A DNA stretch of 64,000 bases from Neorhizobium sp. UBA3556 (GCA_002376235.1 DFNX01000004.1:132866-196865), one strand, 5' to 3'. Numbered from the stretch's first letter, positions 29,039 through 37,744 are shown. Notes: generated by a model not told the origin, from the sequence alone. Program-made: numbers and translations.

Positions 29039-32000
29039 GCGACCTCTCCTTTTCGAGGGGGCATCAGCATTTCCAGCTCCGCATCCACTGCGTTGCGGCG
29101 TGGATGCCAGAGGCCACGATCAAGTGCCGACCGGAAGCGTTCGCCCATATAACGCGCGCCCTCGGGATTTTGCTCTATCAGAAAGTCCCGCACGGCCTCA
29201 TCGCCGAGATAGGCGTCGTAGGTTGCGTCGATCAGCGATTGTGGAATGGCGTGGGTCGTTTCGGCAAAGCCGATCAGCCGATCGACCGTTTCGACCAGTT
29301 CGGCGGCTCCGCGCGGTCCATGGCGCATCTGCCCGGCGATGAAGCGTCGATTGACGGCTCGGGCACGAACAACCCGCGTGACGGCCTCGGAAATCGAGCG
29401 TGCCTTCGGTTTTGCCGGATCGGTCGTATCGAGCGCAATCACATCCGCCTTGCCGCCGAGCGCTGCGACGGCCGCCGAAAAGCCGCCGATAAAGGCAACG
29501 TCGGCCGATCCGTCCAGAAGATCGCGGCCGGGATCATCGCCTGTATGGACCAGCAGATCGGCACTGACGATACGTCCCGCAAATTGACCGGGCACGTGGC
29601 TTGCCTCTCCATCTGCACCGCCAAAGGCATGGCTGGTGGCGTCGAGATAGATGCGACCGAGTTCTTCCCGTTTGCCCCAAGAGCCATCGGCAAGCTTCTC
29701 CTCGATACCGGACCCGTAGGTGCCGGGCGCCGAGCCGAAAATGCGGGGCGGAATGGCGCCCAATTTCTGCGCCTCTTCGGCCAACGGATTGTCGCCCGGT
29801 GCTTCCTCTCGCGCGGCAATTGCCCGCATCGCGGCATCGAGCAGGGCGATCAGCGCCGGGAACATGTCACGGAACAGGCCGGAAATTCTGAGCGTCACGT
29901 CGACGCGCGGACGGCCGAGCTGTGCCGGGGGCAAAACCTCGATGCCAGTGACGCGGCCGGTCGCCATATCCTGAACCGGCCGTGCGCCCATCAGCGCCAG
30001 AACCTGCGCCACCTCCTCGCCGCCGCTTCGAAGCGATGCGCTGCCCCAGAGATCGAAGACGAGGTTTTTCGGCCAGTCGCCGTGGTCCTGAAGATAGCGG
30101 CGCAGAATTTCGTCGGCGGCACGTTTTCCCAGTTCGAAAGCAGTCGGGGTCGGCAGGGTGCGCGGATCGCTGGCATAAAGGTTGCGCCCGGTCGGCATCA
30201 CGTCGCGGCGGCCGCGCGCCGGTGCGCCGGAAGGGCCGGGCCGGATATGCTTGCCGTCCAGCGCATCCAGCAGAGCCTGTCTTTCCGTCTCGGCGCTTGT
30301 GATTCGCAGCGGGTCGTCGTCGCCTTCGGCCACTTGGCCAAAGACATGCTGGCCGTCCTTGATGGCAAAGTCCTTGAGATCGCAAAGGAAGGCGTCGATC
30401 CGCGCCAATGCGGTATCCGGGTCGTCGTCACGGGAAACACCGGCATCGGTGGCAATCGTCGTATCGCGGGCCGCATCGACAATCAGCTTTGCCAGTCGGT
30501 CGCGGCGGCGGCGATCGAGACCGTCGGCCTGGGCATATTCATCGACCAGCAGTTCCAGCTTCTTCTCATCGTCGGAAAGCCCCGCGCCGGTCAGGACAGG
30601 CGGCAGGTGGCCGATGGTAACGGCGGAGATGCGTCGTTTGGCGACCGCCGCTTCGCCCGGGTTGGAAACGATAAACGGATAGATCACCGGCAGGCCGCCG
30701 GTCACCAGTTCCGGGAAACACTCTTTCGAAAGCGCCACCGTCTTGCCCGGCAGCCATTCGAGCGTGCCGTGGGCGCCGACATGGACGATGACTTGGGCAG
30801 CGAGTTTGTGGCGTATCCATTGGCCGAAAGCGATCAGCGCATGGCGAGGCGGCAGATCAGGGCTGTGATAGTCGGCGCGACGATCGGCATTGCGCCCGCG
30901 ATCCGGTGCCAATGCCACCGTGACATTGCCGAACTGTGCTGCGCGGAACCGGTATGTGCCATTGTCGAGATCTTCGTCGTCCTGCGCGTTGCCCCAGGCC
31001 TCGCTAGCACCGGGCGCGGCAGCATAGTCGTCAAGCGACAGGGAACCGGTCTTCTGATCGAGACGATCAAGCAGTTCCCGTGCTGTGAGCGGAATATCGT
31101 CAACCGAATAACCGGCGCGCGAAAACTGTCGCAGCATGGAAAGTACGCTTTGCGGCACGTCCAGGCCTACAGCATAACCGGTGCGGCCCGGAGCACTCGG
31201 ATAATCGGGCATCAGGATGACGATCTTGCGCTTAGCGCGCGCTGTCATCTTCATCCGCAAAAAGGCTGCGATCCGCTCCGCCACCTGATTGACCCGATCT
31301 GGTTCCGGGCGGTTGACGAGATCGGCCGACCCGCTGCCGTCCTTGAAGGAGATCACGCCCGCCAGAATGCGGCCGTCGAGTTCCGGCAGGACCACATGCA
31401 TGGCAAGGTCGGCCGGGTTCAGTCCGCGCCTGCCCTCAATCCAGCCCTCGCGTCTCGTCGTCGCGACGACGATCTGGAAGACCGGAATGCCTGTGCGGTC
31501 GAAGATCGTATCGTTGTTAGCGTCCGCGCCGCTGGCAAAGGCGGTGGTGGTCAGGATTGCCGCCGGCCGAAGTCCGGTCATCGCCTTCTCGACGAAAGCG
31601 ATTGCTTCGGCATCCTTCAGGCCGCTGACGAAAATGGGGATAGGGGCAAAGCCCCTTGCGCAAAGCGCTTCGAACAGCGCATCGATCGGTGCCGCGTCAT
31701 TGGCAAGCAGGGTGGAGCGATAGAACAGGATGGGCAGGTGTGGCGCGCCCGGCGGAAATCCGGCCGTCAGAGATTCGAGATCAACGATGCCTGCACCGGG
31801 ACGATAAAAACCGGCTTTCGGCATTGGTACTGCGGGTGAGATCACATCCGCTCCGCCGTTTGCCAGCGCTGCAAGCCGCTGCACCAGCAGCCGCATATTG
31901 TCCGGGCCGCCCTCGCGAAAACAGGCGAGGATATCGGCAAGTGTCTCTTCGGAGACCGTCGAAGCTGCAGCCAGCCGCTCGTCGCGCATGCTGCATTCGC

Positions 32001-32526
32001 CGGGCAGCATGGCGAGCGCGATCTTCTTTTGCTTTGCCAGCCGCGACAGTTCCTCGACGCCATAGGTCCAGCGATCGTAACCGCCGAGAATGCGCACGAG
32101 AATGACCTTCGCATGCGCCGCCGTCTTTTCCAGCCACAGGTCGACCGACATCGGGTGGCGCAGGTCGGAGAGGTTGGTGAGGACGAGATTATCGCCGTCG
32201 CAGTTGTCGTCACCCCCGTCTGCCTTGCTGGGCATCTCTCCCTCAAGGGGGGAGATCGGCTGGCGGCGAGGTTTCGCCTCACTCAACTGTCGAGAATTGG
32301 GCAGTGATAGTACGCCCTGCTGATCTCCCCCCTTGAGGGGGAGATGGCCGGCAGGCCAGAGGGGGGCATCAAGGCCGCCGCCCTTAGTTGAACTCCAAGC
32401 CGCCGCAATCCCGTTCAGATCGCTGCCGGAAAAGGACAGCACCACCACATCGGCCGGCGACTGGTTGAGGTCAACCGGCTCGATCAGGTCGTCGAGTGAC
32501 GACGATGTGGTGGCGAGTATATGCAT
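29035..32526 (-). CDS. cobN: Cobaltochelatase subunit CobN, with an in-frame repeat insert
   Basis: 1163 residues. Family blocks include LRHPMSVDLWLEKTAAHAK, GGPDNMRLLVQRLAAL, YHSPDLPPRHALIAFGQW, VHVGAHGTLEWLPGKTVALS, GPSGAPARGRRDVMPTGRN and GRPRVDVTLRISGLFRDMFP. CobN is the large subunit that, with the CobST AAA+ complex (not in this window), inserts cobalt into hydrogenobyrinic acid a,c-diamide using ATP. Residues about 54-105 are encoded by a palindromic repeat (32212-32367). Even with it the protein is shorter than the roughly 1275 residues of well-studied CobN; the region just before GPSGAP looks compact. Starts 73 bases after cobW, across a hairpin. Confidence 0.92.
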   Translation of the reverse strand: MHILATTSSSLDDLIEPVDLNQSPADVVVLSFSGSDLNGIAAAWSSTKGGGLDAPLWPAGHLPLKGGDQQGVLSLPNSRQLSEAKPRRQPISPLEGEMPSKADGGDDNCDGDNLVLTNLSDLRHPMSVDLWLEKTAAHAKVILVRILGGYDRWTYGVEELSRLAKQKKIALAMLPGECSMRDERLAAASTVSEETLADILACFREGGPDNMRLLVQRLAALANGGADVISPAVPMPKAGFYRPGAGIVDLESLTAGFPPGAPHLPILFYRSTLLANDAAPIDALFEALCARGFAPIPIFVSGLKDAEAIAFVEKAMTGLRPAAILTTTAFASGADANNDTIFDRTGIPVFQIVVATTRREGWIEGRRGLNPADLAMHVVLPELDGRILAGVISFKDGSGSADLVNRPEPDRVNQVAERIAAFLRMKMTARAKRKIVILMPDYPSAPGRTGYAVGLDVPQSVLSMLRQFSRAGYSVDDIPLTARELLDRLDQKTGSLSLDDYAAAPGASEAWGNAQDDEDLDNGTYRFRAAQFGNVTVALAPDRGRNADRRADYHSPDLPPRHALIAFGQWIRHKLAAQVIVHVGAHGTLEWLPGKTVALSKECFPELVTGGLPVIYPFIVSNPGEAAVAKRRISAVTIGHLPPVLTGAGLSDDEKKLELLVDEYAQADGLDRRRRDRLAKLIVDAARDTTIATDAGVSRDDDPDTALARIDAFLCDLKDFAIKDGQHVFGQVAEGDDDPLRITSAETERQALLDALDGKHIRPGPSGAPARGRRDVMPTGRNLYASDPRTLPTPTAFELGKRAADEILRRYLQDHGDWPKNLVFDLWGSASLRSGGEEVAQVLALMGARPVQDMATGRVTGIEVLPPAQLGRPRVDVTLRISGLFRDMFPALIALLDAAMRAIAAREEAPGDNPLAEEAQKLGAIPPRIFGSAPGTYGSGIEEKLADGSWGKREELGRIYLDATSHAFGGADGEASHVPGQFAGRIVSADLLVHTGDDPGRDLLDGSADVAFIGGFSAAVAALGGKADVIALDTTDPAKPKARSISEAVTRVVRARAVNRRFIAGQMRHGPRGAAELVETVDRLIGFAETTHAIPQSLIDATYDAYLGDEAVRDFLIEQNPEGARYMGERFRSALDRGLWHPRRNAVDAELEMLMPPRKGEVA
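32212..32367. repeat. RIME-like palindromic repeat inserted in frame within cobN
   Basis: Two arms of about 47 bases in inverted orientation: 32212-32257 (containing CATCTCTCCCTCAAGGGGGG) and 32319-32367 (containing GATCTCCCCCCTTGAGGGGG), separated by about 60 bases. This is the typical layout of Rhizobium-specific mosaic elements, normally found between genes. Here the whole element is read through in the cobN frame, encoding peptide such as PLWPAGHLPLKGG and RRQPISPLEGEMPSK. Confidence 0.85.
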
Positions 32527-32544
32527 CCTTTTCCTTTGTCTGTC

Positions 32545-32588
32545 GCAATTCCGGGCGGAAAACCGCCTTACACTTTTCCTGGAATTGC
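32545..32588 (-). other. Nested hairpin in the cobW-cobN spacer
   Basis: Outer arms GCAATTCC (32545-32552) and GGAATTGC (32581-32588) enclose an inner perfect hairpin GGCGG-AAAA-CCGCC (32554-32567). In the minus-strand mRNA it lies just upstream of the cobN ribosome-binding region. No T run follows on the minus strand, so processing or translational tuning is likelier than termination. Confidence 0.55.
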
Positions 32589-32599
32589 TTTTTAGGCCG

Positions 32600-33637
32600 T
32601 TACGCCACCAGCATCTTCTCGATCGCAGCGCGGTCGATGCCCTTTTCGCCGATCACGACGAGGCGGCTCTGGCGGGTTTCGCCTTGTGCCCAGGCGCGGT
32701 CGAAATAATGGTTTACGCGTGATCCTACCGCCTGAACCTGAAGGCGCATCGGCTTGTTCGCGACATCGACAAAACCCTTGATGCGCAGCACGTTTTCGGC
32801 TTCCGCTGTTGCGGAGATACGAGCGGCAAGTGCTTCAGGATCGGTGATCGAAGCCAGATCGATGACAAAGCTGTCGAAATCGTCGTGATCGTGGTCCAGT
32901 TCGTCATCGTGATGGGTCTTGCGGTTTTCGATATCGTCTTCGACGGCAAGGCCGAGACCGATCAGCACGCCGGGATCAACCGCACCGTTTGCAGCCGGAA
33001 CGATCTTTACTGCACGCGGCAGATGCGCCTGGACGCGGCCCTTGGCGGCGGCAAGCGATGCCTGGTCCAGAAGGTCGGTCTTGGTCAGCACGATCATGTC
33101 GGCGCAGGCCACCTGGTCTTCGAAAACTTCCTCGACCGGATCATCATGGTCGATGGAATCGTCTGCCTGGCGCTGGGCTTCGAGCGCCACGTGATCGTCG
33201 GCGACACGGCCTTCGGCGAGAGCCACGCCGTCAACCACGGCAATCACGCCGTCAACGGTTACGCGCGCCTTCACGGCCGGCCACTGGAAGGCCTGCACGA
33301 GCGGCTTCGGCAGCGCCAGACCGGAGGTCTCGATCAGGATATGGTCGACGCGCGGTTCGCGCGCAAGGATCTGGTCGATCGCCGGCACGAAATCGTCTGC
33401 TACCGTGCAGCAGATGCAGCCGTTCGCCAGCTCGATGATGTTGTCGTCCGGGCAGCTCTCGATACCGCAGCCCTTCAGCACTTCGCCATCGATGCCGACA
33501 TCACCGAACTCGTTGACGATGATTGCCAGCCGCTTGCCGTCGAGCTTTTCGATCAGGTTGCGGATCAGCGTTGTCTTGCCGGCGCCGAGAAAACCGGTGA
33601 CGACGGTGCAGGGGACCTTATCGAAGTTTACGCTCAT
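32600..33637 (-). CDS. cobW: CobW, GTP-dependent metallochaperone of cobalamin synthesis
   Basis: 345 residues, COG0523 GTPase. P-loop TGFLGAGKTTLIRNL (about residues 14-28), the metal-binding CxCC motif in ELANGCICCTVADDF, a D-rich and H-rich loop (THHDDELDHDHDDFD, about residues 245-260), and a C-terminal CobW domain ending with the GVITFFDRAW-like HYFDRAWAQG. CobW is thought to deliver Co(II) to CobN. The ATG at 33637 overlaps the stop of the upstream gene; an apparent extension to 33859 lies inside that gene. Confidence 0.93.
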   Translation of the reverse strand: MSVNFDKVPCTVVTGFLGAGKTTLIRNLIEKLDGKRLAIIVNEFGDVGIDGEVLKGCGIESCPDDNIIELANGCICCTVADDFVPAIDQILAREPRVDHILIETSGLALPKPLVQAFQWPAVKARVTVDGVIAVVDGVALAEGRVADDHVALEAQRQADDSIDHDDPVEEVFEDQVACADMIVLTKTDLLDQASLAAAKGRVQAHLPRAVKIVPAANGAVDPGVLIGLGLAVEDDIENRKTHHDDELDHDHDDFDSFVIDLASITDPEALAARISATAEAENVLRIKGFVDVANKPMRLQVQAVGSRVNHYFDRAWAQGETRQSRLVVIGEKGIDRAAIEKMLVA

Positions 33638-34062
33638 GAAGGCATGTCCTCGTGATGATGAAAGGGTGGAATGCGGGCCGTCATGCCTTTTCCACGAAGG
33701 CACATCGGGCGGCCGCGAAGGGGAAGGAAACCGCGCTCGTCTTCGGCCAGCATCATTGCGCCGGTGACGATGTCGTCGACATTGTCGGTCGAGAGGTGAC
33801 CAAAAACATAGGACCAGCCGGACCGGTGGTTGAAGGCGGCACTCGGGCTCTTGTCGCAATTGGCAAGGCAGGTCACGGGCTTGACCGCGAGCGGCTTGCC
33901 TTCGGCAGCGACACGCAAAGCTTCGATCAGGCCGATGCCGGGGCGCGCCTCGCTGTTACTCGCCTCGCGGCAATTGGTGCAGACGAAGATCGTCACGTTG
34001 AATTCCCCGGCGACTTCATCAGTCGTCACGTCGGGATCGTTCTGTCGTTCGTCACTCGTCAT
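33634..34062 (-). CDS. DUF1636-type small metal-binding protein (thioredoxin-like [2Fe-2S] candidate)
   Basis: 142 residues. A central domain has two cysteine pairs, FVCTNCREAS and VTCLANCDKSP, spaced as in thioredoxin-fold [2Fe-2S] ferredoxins, followed by SYVFGHLSTDNVDDIV. The C-terminus is histidine-rich (FHHHEDMPS). Proteins of this type recur next to cobW under cobalamin riboswitches, suggesting a role in cobalt handling or in reducing the metal for CobN; the function is not established. The ATG at 34062 is preferred over a TTG one codon upstream. First gene of the long minus-strand cob transcript. Confidence 0.8.
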   Translation of the reverse strand: MTSDERQNDPDVTTDEVAGEFNVTIFVCTNCREASNSEARPGIGLIEALRVAAEGKPLAVKPVTCLANCDKSPSAAFNHRSGWSYVFGHLSTDNVDDIVTGAMMLAEDERGFLPLRGRPMCLRGKGMTARIPPFHHHEDMPS

Positions 34063-34174
34063 CAAGCCGCAAACCGCCGGTTACTCTGCAATCGGGGTGC
34101 GCGGCAGGCGGGCGAACCATCCTGCTGTGAAAGATAAACTTCGTCCGGAGCACCCCGCCCGGAAAAGCGCAATT

Positions 34175-34350
34175 TCGAACGGCAGGTCTCCTGGCTCGCG
34201 GGTCGTCGCCATCTGCCTGCCTTCCCAGAGAAATCCGTGGCCGGATGGTCTCCAGTGGCGTTTCTGGCAGAATGGCTCGCCGCACACAGTTGCGGGGGCA
34301 GCCGCGGCATTGGATGTCGTCATCCGCACCGCATTCTCTCTTAGCCCCCG
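34175..34350 (-). promoter_or_regulatory. Cobalamin riboswitch upstream of the DUF1636-cobW-cobN operon
   Basis: Reading the minus strand, the AATGCGGTGCGG start element (complement near 34324-34336), the highly conserved GCGGCTGCCCCCGCAACTGT core (complement of 34286-34305), the GCCACTGG segment and the B12 box GCCAGGAGACCTGCC (complement of about 34181-34196) occur in order. Downstream, GGGGTGC and GCACCCC words about 40 bases apart could form the expression platform. Adenosylcobalamin binding should repress the operon. Outer limits are approximate. Confidence 0.93.
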
Positions 34351-34481
34351 CCGTTGCCGACAAGGGACCGTTTCTGCGTTCAACTAAGCGTTCCGGCATG
34401 GAACTGTCAATGTCGCAAGGGTGATTGCCGATACAACCGAAATGTCTATAGTGATCTTCGTCTTTGGTGCTTGAGAGAGCT

Positions 34482-34660
34482 ATCCAAGGGAATGCGGTGC
34501 GACGGAGACGTCAAATCCGCGGCTGCCCCCGCAACTGTAGGCGGAAAGCCTTTGCCCGATACGGCCATCCGGCCGTTACGCCACTGGAAAGATTCGAAGA
34601 AGGATCGATCTGGGAAGGCGGGTAAAGGCGCCAGATCCGCGAGCCAGGAGACCTGCCACA
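34482..34660 (+). promoter_or_regulatory. Cobalamin riboswitch upstream of cbtB-cbtA-cobO-cobQ
   Basis: The elements are CCAAGGGAATGCGGTGCGAC (from 34484), core GCGGCTGCCCCCGCAACTGT near 34519-34538, CGCCACTGG (about 34580), CTGGGAAGGCG and the B12 box GAGCCAGGAGACCTGCC (34641-34657). A small hairpin, GCCCTC/GAGGGC (34682-34698), lies between the aptamer and cbtB and may be part of the platform. It is transcribed away from the minus-strand riboswitch, with aptamers about 130 bases apart. Confidence 0.94.
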
Positions 34661-34713
34661 AGACATTCGGCATTGTAAACAGCCCTCGGGTGGAGGGCAG
34701 AAAGACGAATTCC

Positions 34714-34887
34714 ATGGTTAGCTCCACCGCCGGTGCGCTCAGCACCTCCGCATCCAAAATTCTTCCTCTCGGCATGTCGGCCATTCTGGGCCTGTTCATC
34801 GTCGGTTTTGTCGGCTTCTCGCATCTGGAAGTCGTGCATAACGCCGCCCATGACACGCGCCATTCGCTGGCCTTTCCCTGCCACTGA
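34714..34887 (+). CDS. cbtB: Cobalt transporter subunit CbtB
   Basis: 57 residues: one membrane helix (ILPLGMSAILGLFIVGFVGFSH-like, about residues 15-37) followed by a histidine-bearing tail, VVHNAAHDTRHSLAFPCH. This single-helix layout with the C-terminal H...AAHD.RH...PCH motif is diagnostic of CbtB, partner of CbtA in B12-regulated cobalt import. It lies directly behind a cobalamin riboswitch. The ATG at 34714 gives the expected length; the longer in-frame reading upstream runs through the riboswitch. Confidence 0.9.
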   Translation: MVSSTAGALSTSASKILPLGMSAILGLFIVGFVGFSHLEVVHNAAHDTRHSLAFPCH

Positions 34888-34901
34888 CGAGGAATCTTCA
34901 T

Positions 34902-35669
34902 ATGTCGCTGTTTCGTAACATCGTCCTTGCGGCGGTGATCGCCGGTCTGTTGGCCGGACTGCTGATGACCGTGATGCAGAGCTTTTCCACCGTGCCGCTC
35001 ATTCTTGCAGCGGAAACTTTCGAAAATGCCGGCGGCGAAGAAGCCGGCCATAGCCACTCCCATGATGCTGTGGCACCGGCTGCAGGCACGGCGGCACCTG
35101 CCGACCATCATCATGACGAGGAAGCCTGGGCGCCGGCCGATGGCTCCGAGCGCTTTTTCTACACCGCTGCCGCCAACATTCTGTCTGCAATCGGGTTCGC
35201 ATTGGTTGCCATTGCTGTTGCCGAAGCGCTCGGCGGTCTCGGTGGATGGCGCGGCGGGTTGATGTTCGGCGTTGCCGGTTTCATCACCGTCAGTCTTGCC
35301 CCCGGTCTCGGCCTGCCGCCGGAACTGCCGGGCATGCCGGCCGCGGAACTCGGCCCGCGCCAGGTCTGGTGGACTGCAACCGTCGTCTGTACGGCTGCCG
35401 GTCTCGGTTTGCTTGCCTATACGCGTTCGGCACTGCTCGCTGCGCTTGCGATCGTCCTGCTGGTCGCGCCGCATCTCGTCGGCGCGCCGCTGCCGGAAAA
35501 CCATGAAACGGCGGTGCCGATTGAGCTGCATGCCCGCTTCGTCAATGCCGTCTATGCGACCAATCTGGTCTTCTGGGCTGTTCTCGGCGCGCTTGCTGGC
35601 GTATTGCGACAGAGATTTCGCAGCGGCGAAGCCGCGCCCATCGGATCAAACCGGGAGCTTGCAGCATAG
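34902..35669 (+). CDS. cbtA: Cobalt transporter subunit CbtA
   Basis: 255 residues with about five or six membrane helices, beginning MSLFRNIVLAAVIAGLLAGL. A histidine-rich periplasmic loop (AGHSHSHDAV and ADHHHDEEAW, about residues 47-80) is a likely metal trap. The LGLPPELPGMPAAELGPRQV segment is a CbtA signature. Together with CbtB it is proposed to import cobalt for corrin synthesis. A ribosome-binding site (GAGGAA) lies 14 bases after cbtB; the stop overlaps the cobO GTG by one base. Confidence 0.92.
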   Translation: MSLFRNIVLAAVIAGLLAGLLMTVMQSFSTVPLILAAETFENAGGEEAGHSHSHDAVAPAAGTAAPADHHHDEEAWAPADGSERFFYTAAANILSAIGFALVAIAVAEALGGLGGWRGGLMFGVAGFITVSLAPGLGLPPELPGMPAAELGPRQVWWTATVVCTAAGLGLLAYTRSALLAALAIVLLVAPHLVGAPLPENHETAVPIELHARFVNAVYATNLVFWAVLGALAGVLRQRFRSGEAAPIGSNRELAA

Positions 35670-36283
35670 TGAAGGACATCGATCAGACCGCCGAAGAACG
35701 CCATCGCACCAAGATGGCAAACCGTAAGGCGGTTCAGGATGCGGAAGTCGCCGAGAAGACCCTGGAAAAGGGTCTTCTCATCGTCCATACCGGCCCCGGC
35801 AAGGGCAAGTCGACGGCTGCCTTCGGGCTGGCGCTCAGGATGCTCGGTAACAATCGCCGCGTCGGCATCGTGCAGTTCATCAAGGGTGCATGGTCGACCG
35901 GCGAACAGCCGGCACTTGCAGTCTTCGGTGACCGCGTTGTCTGGCACACGATGGGCGAGGGGTTCACCTGGGAAACCCAGGACCTGAAACGCGATATCGC
36001 GGCGGCCGAGAAGGCGTGGGAGAAGGCGCTCGAGCTGATGGCCGACGAAACCATCGGCCTCGTCATTCTGGACGAACTCAATATCGCGCTACGCTACGAT
36101 TATCTTGATCTGGAAAAGGTCGTTGCCGCCTTGTCTGCCCGGCGTCCGGACCTGCATGTCGTCGTTACCGGCCGCAATGCCAAGCCGGCGCTGATAGAGG
36201 CGGCGGATCTCGTCACGGAGATGTCGCTGGTCAAGCATCACTTCAAGGCGGGCGTCAAAGCCCAGGCCGGCATCGAGTTCTAA
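35669..36283 (+). CDS. cobO: Cob(I)yrinic acid a,c-diamide adenosyltransferase
   Basis: 204 residues, CobO/BtuR/CobA(Ec) family: P-loop VHTGPGKGKSTAAFGLALRM, then RVGIVQFIKGAWSTGE and LVILDELNIALRYDYLD. It transfers the 5'-deoxyadenosyl group from ATP to the reduced cobalt. Starts with GTG at 35669, overlapping the cbtA stop by one base. Third gene of the plus-strand riboswitch operon. Confidence 0.94.
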   Translation: MKDIDQTAEERHRTKMANRKAVQDAEVAEKTLEKGLLIVHTGPGKGKSTAAFGLALRMLGNNRRVGIVQFIKGAWSTGEQPALAVFGDRVVWHTMGEGFTWETQDLKRDIAAAEKAWEKALELMADETIGLVILDELNIALRYDYLDLEKVVAALSARRPDLHVVVTGRNAKPALIEAADLVTEMSLVKHHFKAGVKAQAGIEF

Positions 36284-36286
36284 ATC

Positions 36287-37744
36287 ATGGCTGCTCGCTC
36301 ACTGATGTTACAGGGAACGGGCTCGGACGTGGGCAAGTCGCTGGTCGTGGCCGGTCTTGCCCGCGCTTTCACACTTCGCGGATTGAAGGTCATGCCGTTC
36401 AAGCCGCAAAACATGTCGAACAATGCGGCTGTGACCGCCGATGGTGGCGAGATCGGCCGGGCGCAGGCGTTGCAGGCGCGGGCTGCCGGCGTGGCGCTCA
36501 GCGTGCACATGAACCCGGTGCTGTTGAAACCCCAGAGCGATGTCGGCTCGCAGGTCGTGGTGCAGGGCCGTGTCGAGGGTAACGCGAAGGCTTCCGAATA
36601 CCAGACTTTGAAACCCAGGCTGTTATCCCGCGTCCTTGAAAGTTTTGAGATCCTGCGATCACAGGCTGATCTGGTTCTGGTCGAGGGTGCCGGCAGCGCT
36701 TCGGAAATCAACCTGCGCCAAAACGATATCGCCAATATGGGTTTTTCCCGCGCAGCCGATGTCCCCGTTGTCTTGATCGGCGATATCGATCGCGGCGGGG
36801 TCATCGCCAGTCTTGCCGGCACGAAACTTGTTATCGATGCGGATGACGCGGCGATGATCCGCGGCTTCATCGTCAACCGGTTCCGTGGCGATCCGGCGCT
36901 GTTTGCCGATGGCATGGAGTTGATCGGGCGGTTCACCGGCTGGCAGTCGATCGGGCTTCTGCCGCATTTTGCCGATGCTGCGCTTTTGCCGGCGGAAGAT
37001 GCGCTGGGGCTCAACCAGTCCTTCGTTCGCAAGCCGGATGCAAAAATAAGGATCGCAGTGCCGATCCTGCCGCATATTTCCAATTTCGATGACCTCGATC
37101 CTCTGGAAGCCGAGCCGGATGTGGAACTGATCCGCGTGCGCCGCGGGCAGGCCATTCCTGGCGATTGCGATCTCGTGCTGCTGGTCGGCTCCAAGGCAAC
37201 GATCTCCGATCTGGCCGCACTGCGCCAGGCCGGTTTCGATGTCGATATCGCCGCCCATCATCGTCGTGGAGGACGAGTGCTCGGTCTCTGTGGCGGCTAT
37301 CAGATGCTTGGGCGGAAAGTATCGGATCCGGAAGGCACCGAAGGGCCACCCGGCTCGGTCGATGGCCTCGGCCTGCTCGATGTGGAAACCGTGCTTTCCG
37401 GCGCAAAAAGATTGGAAGCAGTTTCAGGCGCCAGTTTCGACGGAGTTTCTTTTGCTGGCTATGAAATGCATATCGGCCGGACATCCGGTGCGGATTGTGA
37501 ACGTCCATTCTCGACGATCGACGGCCATGCGGAGGGGGCGTCCTCGATAGATGGTCGGGTTGTCGGCACCTATGTCCATGGGCTGTTTTCCGACGACAAG
37601 CAAAGATCGGCCTGGCTTGCCCGCCTCGGCGGTTCGTCCTCCGGTCTCGACTATGAGGCCAATGTCGATGCCATTCTCGATCGACTTGCCGCCCATATGG
37701 AGCGGCATCTCGATCTTACTGGGCTGCTCAGACTTGCCAGATGA
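36287..37744 (+). CDS. cobQ: Cobyric acid synthase
   Basis: 485 residues. N-terminal ATP-binding domain (LMLQGTGSDVGKSLVVAGLA; PFKPQNMSNNAAVTADGGEI) and C-terminal glutamine amidotransferase domain with GLCGGYQMLG (nucleophilic Cys) and GTYVHGLF. It amidates side chains b, d, e and g of adenosylcobyrinic acid a,c-diamide. Lies 3 bases after cobO; last gene of the cbtB operon. Its 3' end overlaps the convergent cobD by 17 bases. Confidence 0.95.
   Translation: MAARSLMLQGTGSDVGKSLVVAGLARAFTLRGLKVMPFKPQNMSNNAAVTADGGEIGRAQALQARAAGVALSVHMNPVLLKPQSDVGSQVVVQGRVEGNAKASEYQTLKPRLLSRVLESFEILRSQADLVLVEGAGSASEINLRQNDIANMGFSRAADVPVVLIGDIDRGGVIASLAGTKLVIDADDAAMIRGFIVNRFRGDPALFADGMELIGRFTGWQSIGLLPHFADAALLPAEDALGLNQSFVRKPDAKIRIAVPILPHISNFDDLDPLEAEPDVELIRVRRGQAIPGDCDLVLLVGSKATISDLAALRQAGFDVDIAAHHRRGGRVLGLCGGYQMLGRKVSDPEGTEGPPGSVDGLGLLDVETVLSGAKRLEAVSGASFDGVSFAGYEMHIGRTSGADCERPFSTIDGHAEGASSIDGRVVGTYVHGLFSDDKQRSAWLARLGGSSSGLDYEANVDAILDRLAAHMERHLDLTGLLRLAR

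Noticed and set aside
29104..31839. Plus-strand open frame of 911 codons opposite cobN
   Set aside because: It is antisense to a clear CobN gene, has no ribosome-binding site and resembles no family. Long antisense frames are expected in GC-rich DNA.
29035..32526. Frameshift or pseudogene call for cobN because of the repeat insert
   Set aside because: The frame is open throughout and family motifs continue on both sides, so it was kept as a functional gene.
34354..34713. Extended cbtB reading frame through the riboswitch
   Set aside because: The sequence is the aptamer; CbtB of 57 residues from ATG 34714 has the expected length and motif.
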